NCBI GenBank assembly: GCA_041393535.1
Contig: JAWKJY010000003.1
Coordinates: 372,001 to 436,000, forward strand
DNA: 64,000 nucleotides
Source of the DNA: JAWKJY01 sp041393535
GTDB taxonomy: Bacteria; Actinomycetota; Thermoleophilia; Gaiellales; Gaiellaceae
Reading direction: 5' to 3'
Numbering within the stretch: position 1 is the stretch's first letter; each line of letters begins with the position of its first letter. The notes beneath the pieces are model-generated. The model made no database searches and was not told where the DNA came from. It saw nothing but the letters and a program-made list of their open reading frames with translations. Below are positions 60,724 through 64,000 of the stretch, piece by piece. The position numbers and the translations under genes are program-made.

Positions 60724-62454
60724 ATGGAGCGGATCGAGCGGCGCTTCGTCACGATCGGGACGCGGCAGGCGCACTACCGCCGCGCGGGGAGCGGGCCCGC
60801 GTTCGTCCTCCTGCACGAGTCGCCCCTCTCCTCGGTCAACCTCGTGCCGCTCGTGGCCGCGCTGGCCCGGCGCGGCTTCTGCGCGATCGCGCTCGACACG
60901 CCGGGCTACGGCTCGTCCGACGGTCGAGCACCCGCAGCCCGAGGCGGTCGACTACGCGGGCTGGACGGCCGAGGCGATCGAGGCGCTCGGGGTCGAGCGC
61001 TGCGCGGTCTACGGCTCGCACACCGGCGCGTCGATCGCGCTCGAGCTCGCCGCCAGCCGGCCCGACCTCGTCGCCTGCGCCGTCCTCGACGGGCTGCCCG
61101 CCTTCAGCGCCGAGGAGCGCGCCGACCTGCTCGCCAACTACCTGCCGACCTTCCCGCCGCAGCCGGGCGGCGAGCACCTCCTCACCCTCTGGTCGCGCTA
61201 CCGCGTCCAGCACCTGCACTTCCCCTGGTACGCGCAGCGGGACGAGACCCGGCTCGACCTGGACATGCCTGACCCATGGCACCTTCAGGAGGGCGTCCTC
61301 GACTTCCTCCGCGCCGGCGACGGCTACCGGGTCGCCTACGCGGCCGCCTTCCGCCACGAGCCGGGCCCGGCGCTCGCCGCGCTCCGGTGCCGACCGCGAT
61401 CGTCGCGCGCGAGGACGACCTGATCGCCTCGCAGCTCGACCGGCTCGGCGACCTGGCCGACCCCGTCGAGAAGGCGCTGCTGCCGCGCGACCGCGAGGCG
61501 TGGGCCGACTGGATCGCGGCGTACGCCGGCCGCGCCCTCGCCGGCGCGCCCACGGCGCCCGCCGCACCCGTGACCGCGGCCGTGCCCGGCCGGATCGCCC
61601 ACGCCTACGCGGCCACGAGCGCCGGCCAGCTCCGCGTGCGCCGGGTGCTGGGCCGGGGAGGGGCGGCCGCTCGTCATGCTCCACGCCTCGCCGGGGTCGG
61701 CGCGGCTGCTGCACGGGCTGATCCGCCGCCTCCTGCCGGGCCGCCCCGTGCTCGCGCTCGACACGCTCGGGAACGGCGAGTCCGACCGGCCGCCGGGCTG
61801 GGACCGCCCGCATGGCGTTCCCGCGGCGCCGATCGCGCCCTGGGACGCGCCGACGATCGCCGACTACGCGGGCGTCGTCGCCGAGGCGCTCGACGCCCTC
61901 GGGCTCGACGAGGTCGACGTCTACGGGTCGCACACGGGCGGCCTGATCGGGATGGAGCTCGCGATCCTGCTCGGCCCCGGGCGCGTGCGCGGCCTCGTCG
62001 TCGACGGCGTGACGCTCTCCCGCCCGACGAGGTCGATCGCCACCTCGCGCGCTACACCCCGCCGCTCGAGCCCGCCTGGGACGGGTCGCACCTGGCGTTC
62101 GCGTGGCAGTTCCTGCGCGCGCAGATGCAGTACTGGCCGTGGTACGACCAGACCCGGCGAGCGATCCGCCGGGTGGAGCCGCTCTCCACCGAGGCGCAGC
62201 ACACCTGGGTCGTCGAGCTGCTGAAGAGCGGGCACACCTACCCGCTCGCATACCGGGCCGCGTTCGCGTACCCGACGCGCGAGCGCCTGCCGCTGCTCCG
62301 GACGCGCTCCCTCTTCGCCGCCGTGGCCGGCGACATGCTCGCGCCCTACGCCGCCGAGGCGGCCGCGCTCGCCGGCGACGCGCGGCCGCTCGACCTGCCG
62401 GAGGACGCCGCGGCCCAGGCCGCTGCGATCGCGGCGTTCCTCGACGGCGCGTAG
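60724..62454 (+). CDS. double alpha/beta-hydrolase-fold protein (fusion), with four frameshifts
   Basis: ATG after GGGGAGGGAGC. Two alpha/beta hydrolase domains are in tandem: domain 1 from 'RRFVTIGTRQAHYRRAGSGP' (oxyanion 'LLHESPLSS') to about 61400, and domain 2 from 'GRIAHAYAATSAGQL' ('MLHASPGSARLLHGL') to 62454. In both, the nucleophile elbow reads 'VYGSHTGA' or 'VYGSHTGG' (G-S-H-T-G): the usual central Ser is His, so catalysis by the standard Ser is doubtful. Frame changes are needed near 60920, 61386, 61655 and 62018 (two each way), with no stop in the repaired frame. The fusion is supported by the unbroken frame between the domains. Confidence 0.75.
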
Positions 62455-62483
62455 GCCGGCGGCTCGCCGGGGGCCGCCCGCGC

Positions 62484-62489
62484 TACCCT
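62484..62489 (+). promoter_or_regulatory. -10-like hexamer TACCCT before CxxU selenoprotein gene
   Basis: TACCCT lies 44 nt before the GTG at 62534, which has GAGGAGG. It suggests a leadered message starting the selenoprotein-amidase operon. Confidence 0.4.
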
Positions 62490-62533
62490 CTGTCCCCCGG
62501 CCGGCAGCCGGATGCCACGAGCGAGGAGGAGCT

Positions 62534-63100
62534 GTGCCGCCACTGAAGCGGGTCGCCCGGGACGAGCTCCCGGCAGACCTCGTCCCGATCCACGACCTCT
62601 GCATGCGCGACGCGGGCGAGGCGGACTTCGTCGAGGTCGGCGCGAACGCGCCGGAGCTGATCGACTGGTACTTCAACAGCTTCTACAAGACCGTCTTCTA
62701 CGAGGGGCGCGTCGACGTCAGGACGAAGGAGCTCCTGCGCCTGAAGCTGTCGAAGACGCACGGCTGCCACTTCTGAAACACCGTCAACACCGTCTCGGCG
62801 AGACGGTACGGCATCACCGACGCGCAGATCGAGGCGCTGCTCGACGACGTCGACTCGGACGTCTTCTCCCCGCGCGACCGCGCCGTCCTTCGGCTCGCGG
62901 AGCAGATGGAGCTGACGAACCAGGACGGCTACCTCACCGACGAGCTCCGCGACGAGCTGCAGCAGCACTTCGGCGACGGCGAGATCTTCGAGCTCGGCAT
63001 GACGGCCGGGATCCTCTGCGGGATGGCGAAGTTCATCTTCTGCTTCGACCTCGTCACGCGGGAGCTGACCTGCCCGATGCGCAAGGGCCCGGCCGCGTGA
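62534..63100 (+). CDS. AhpD/carboxymuconolactone decarboxylase-like selenoprotein (CxxU, TGA codon 81)
   Basis: 188 residues counting the in-frame TGA at 62774-62776 as selenocysteine 81. The GTG start has GAGGAGG. The family motif E....-C-x2-C-H/N is here 'KTHGCHF-U-NTVNTVSARRY' (Cys78, Sec81), the redox pair of AhpD-like peroxidase partners and CMD enzymes. The protein continues in frame with 'GITDAQIEALLDDVDSDVFS', 'RDRAVLRLAEQMELTNQDGY' and 'DGEIFELGMTAGILCGMAKF', the rest of the domain. A hairpin with perfect 8-bp stem ends at +31 after the TGA. Reading TGA as stop would cut the domain in half just at its active site. The stop overlaps the next gene's GTG (GTGA). Confidence 0.88.
62789..62807 (+). 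promoter_or_regulatory. SECIS-like hairpin of the AhpD-like selenoprotein
   Basis: Perfect 8-bp stem ACCGTCTC (62789-62796) / GAGACGGT (62800-62807) with a GGC loop. It starts 12 nt after the TGA and its 3' arm ends at +31, the same end as in the UGSC gene. Confidence 0.65.
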
Positions 63101-64000
63101 GCGACGCGATCGGCCTGCGCTTCGCGGAGCTGCGCCGGCGGCTCGACGCGCGCGAGCTGCGCGTCGTCGACCTCGTCGAGCAGCACCTCGGACGCATCGA
63201 GGCGCTCGCCGATCTGCACGCCTACACGCTCGTCGACGCCGACGGCGCCCGCGCGGCGGCAGCGGCGGCGGACCGGGAGCTCGACGCGGGCGCCCACCGG
63301 GGTCCGCTGCACGGCATCCCGATCGGGGTCAAGGAGGCGTGGGAGGTCGAAGGCCTGCCGGCGACGAACGGGAGCCCGGCCTTCGCCGGCCACGTGGCCG
63401 AGAGGGACGCCACCGTGGTCGCGCGCCTGCGGGCCGGCGGCGCGGTCGTCCTCGGCATGCAGGCGATGTCCGAGAACGCGATCGGCGACCTGCACCGCGA
63501 CGGGCCGGGGGCGACCGGGCGCAACCCGCGCCACCCCGACTACGTCTCGACGGGGTCGTCGAGCGGCAGCGCGGCGGCGACCGCCGCCGGGCTGGCGGTC
63601 GTCTCGCTGGGCTCGGACGGCGGCGGCTCCGTCCGCGGCCCCGCCGCCGCGGCGGGCGTCGTCGGGCTCAAGCCGACGGAGACGCTCCTGCCCGCGGACG
63701 GCGGGTACGCGTGGACGTTCTCGATGTCGACCGCCGGGCTGCTCGCGCGCGAGGTGGCGGCGATCGAGGCGGCGTTCGGGCCACTCGCCGAGACGGCCCC
63801 GGCCGCGCCCCGGTCCGAGGCCCCGCGCCTCGCCGCCCTGCACCCGGACGACCTCGGCGAGCTCGCGCCCGGCATCGCCGCGGCCTACCGCGAGGCGCTC
63901 GCTGCCTACCGGGCCGCAGGCGCGACGATCGTCGAGGCCCCGTTCGTCGACCTCGCGAGCGCGGGGCCGGCCTGGTTCGCGCGGATGCGGGAGCTCGCGC
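63097..64000 (+). CDS. amidase signature-family amidohydrolase (C-terminus beyond window)
   Basis: About 301 residues are inside the window; the gene runs off the right edge. The GTG start overlaps the selenoprotein stop by 4 bp. The triad is visible: Lys in 'GIPIGVKEAWEVEGLP', the Ser loop 'STGSSSGSAAATAAG' and Ser in 'GSDGGGSVRGPAAAAGVVGL'. It is the third amidase gene in the window. Translational coupling to the CxxU protein suggests the redox protein serves the same pathway or protects it (inference). The Arg usually seen as 'GGSIRIP' is kept as 'GGSVRGP', a common variant. Confidence 0.9.
   Translation, partial: MSDAIGLRFAELRRRLDARELRVVDLVEQHLGRIEALADLHAYTLVDADGARAAAAAADRELDAGAHRGPLHGIPIGVKEAWEVEGLPATNGSPAFAGHVAERDATVVARLRAGGAVVLGMQAMSENAIGDLHRDGPGATGRNPRHPDYVSTGSSSGSAAATAAGLAVVSLGSDGGGSVRGPAAAAGVVGLKPTETLLPADGGYAWTFSMSTAGLLAREVAAIEAAFGPLAETAPAAPRSEAPRLAALHPDDLGELAPGIAAAYREALAAYRAAGATIVEAPFVDLASAGPAWFARMRELA

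Overview
The window is very GC-rich chromosomal DNA. Genes are dense, GTG and TTG starts are frequent, and many genes overlap by 4 bp (ATGA, GTGA, TTGA). Gene content and style suggest a high-GC actinobacterium, plausibly class Thermoleophilia (Gaiellales or Solirubrobacterales) and plausibly from a metagenome; this is inference, because no rRNA or other taxonomic marker gene is present. I see no phage, insertion sequence, CRISPR array, tRNA or rRNA.

Layout. 1-2777: secreted beta-propeller proteins. 2970-13223: an amide/hydantoin catabolism block (aldolase, HyuB, HyuA, isochorismatase-type hydrolase, a fused HyuA-HyuB and a DRE-TIM metallolyase). 13270-16777: TPR and membrane proteins, a nitrilase and a cyclase-family hydrolase. 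16863-21405: EamA transporter, formamidase with a coiled-coil partner, GAF-like protein, GST and a secreted protein. 21611-26053: HerA-like ATPase, lipoprotein and exonuclease III. 26131-30568: a broken amidase, two paired amidohydrolases and an intact amidase. 30572-35914: periplasmic-binding-fold protein, metallo-beta-lactamase, lipoprotein, HIBADH-like dehydrogenase and MFS carrier. 36003-39868: Old-Yellow-Enzyme-type flavoprotein, two tandem ureidoglycolate-lyase-like genes and a cupin. 39952-49828: twin secreted propellers, MetE-like protein, envelope proteins (helix-hairpin-helix, OmpA), DUF3105 lipoprotein and PQQ-type propeller. 49886-63xxx: tandem-repeat ferredoxin-fold protein, then a coupled operon on the minus strand (partner protein, UGSC selenoprotein, MFS, HyuB), two fumarate-reductase-type flavoproteins, a peptide/opine-type binding protein, a double alpha/beta hydrolase, a CxxU AhpD-like selenoprotein and an amidase that runs off the right edge.

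The common theme is uptake and hydrolysis of amides, ureides, hydantoins and other small nitrogenous or organic acids, with transporters interleaved. The strongest unusual signal is two genes with an in-frame TGA exactly at a redox-cysteine position (codon 99 of 53786-54328 and codon 81 of 62534-63100). Each TGA is followed by an 8-bp hairpin whose 3' arm ends at +31. I read both as selenocysteine codons with SECIS elements.

Two further patterns run through the window. Many genes lack a Shine-Dalgarno sequence but have a TAnnnT hexamer 6-9 nt before the start codon, which suggests leaderless transcripts. Several genes also carry single-base frameshifts in G/C runs, more consistent with consensus errors than with true decay, except perhaps the amidase at 26131-27565.
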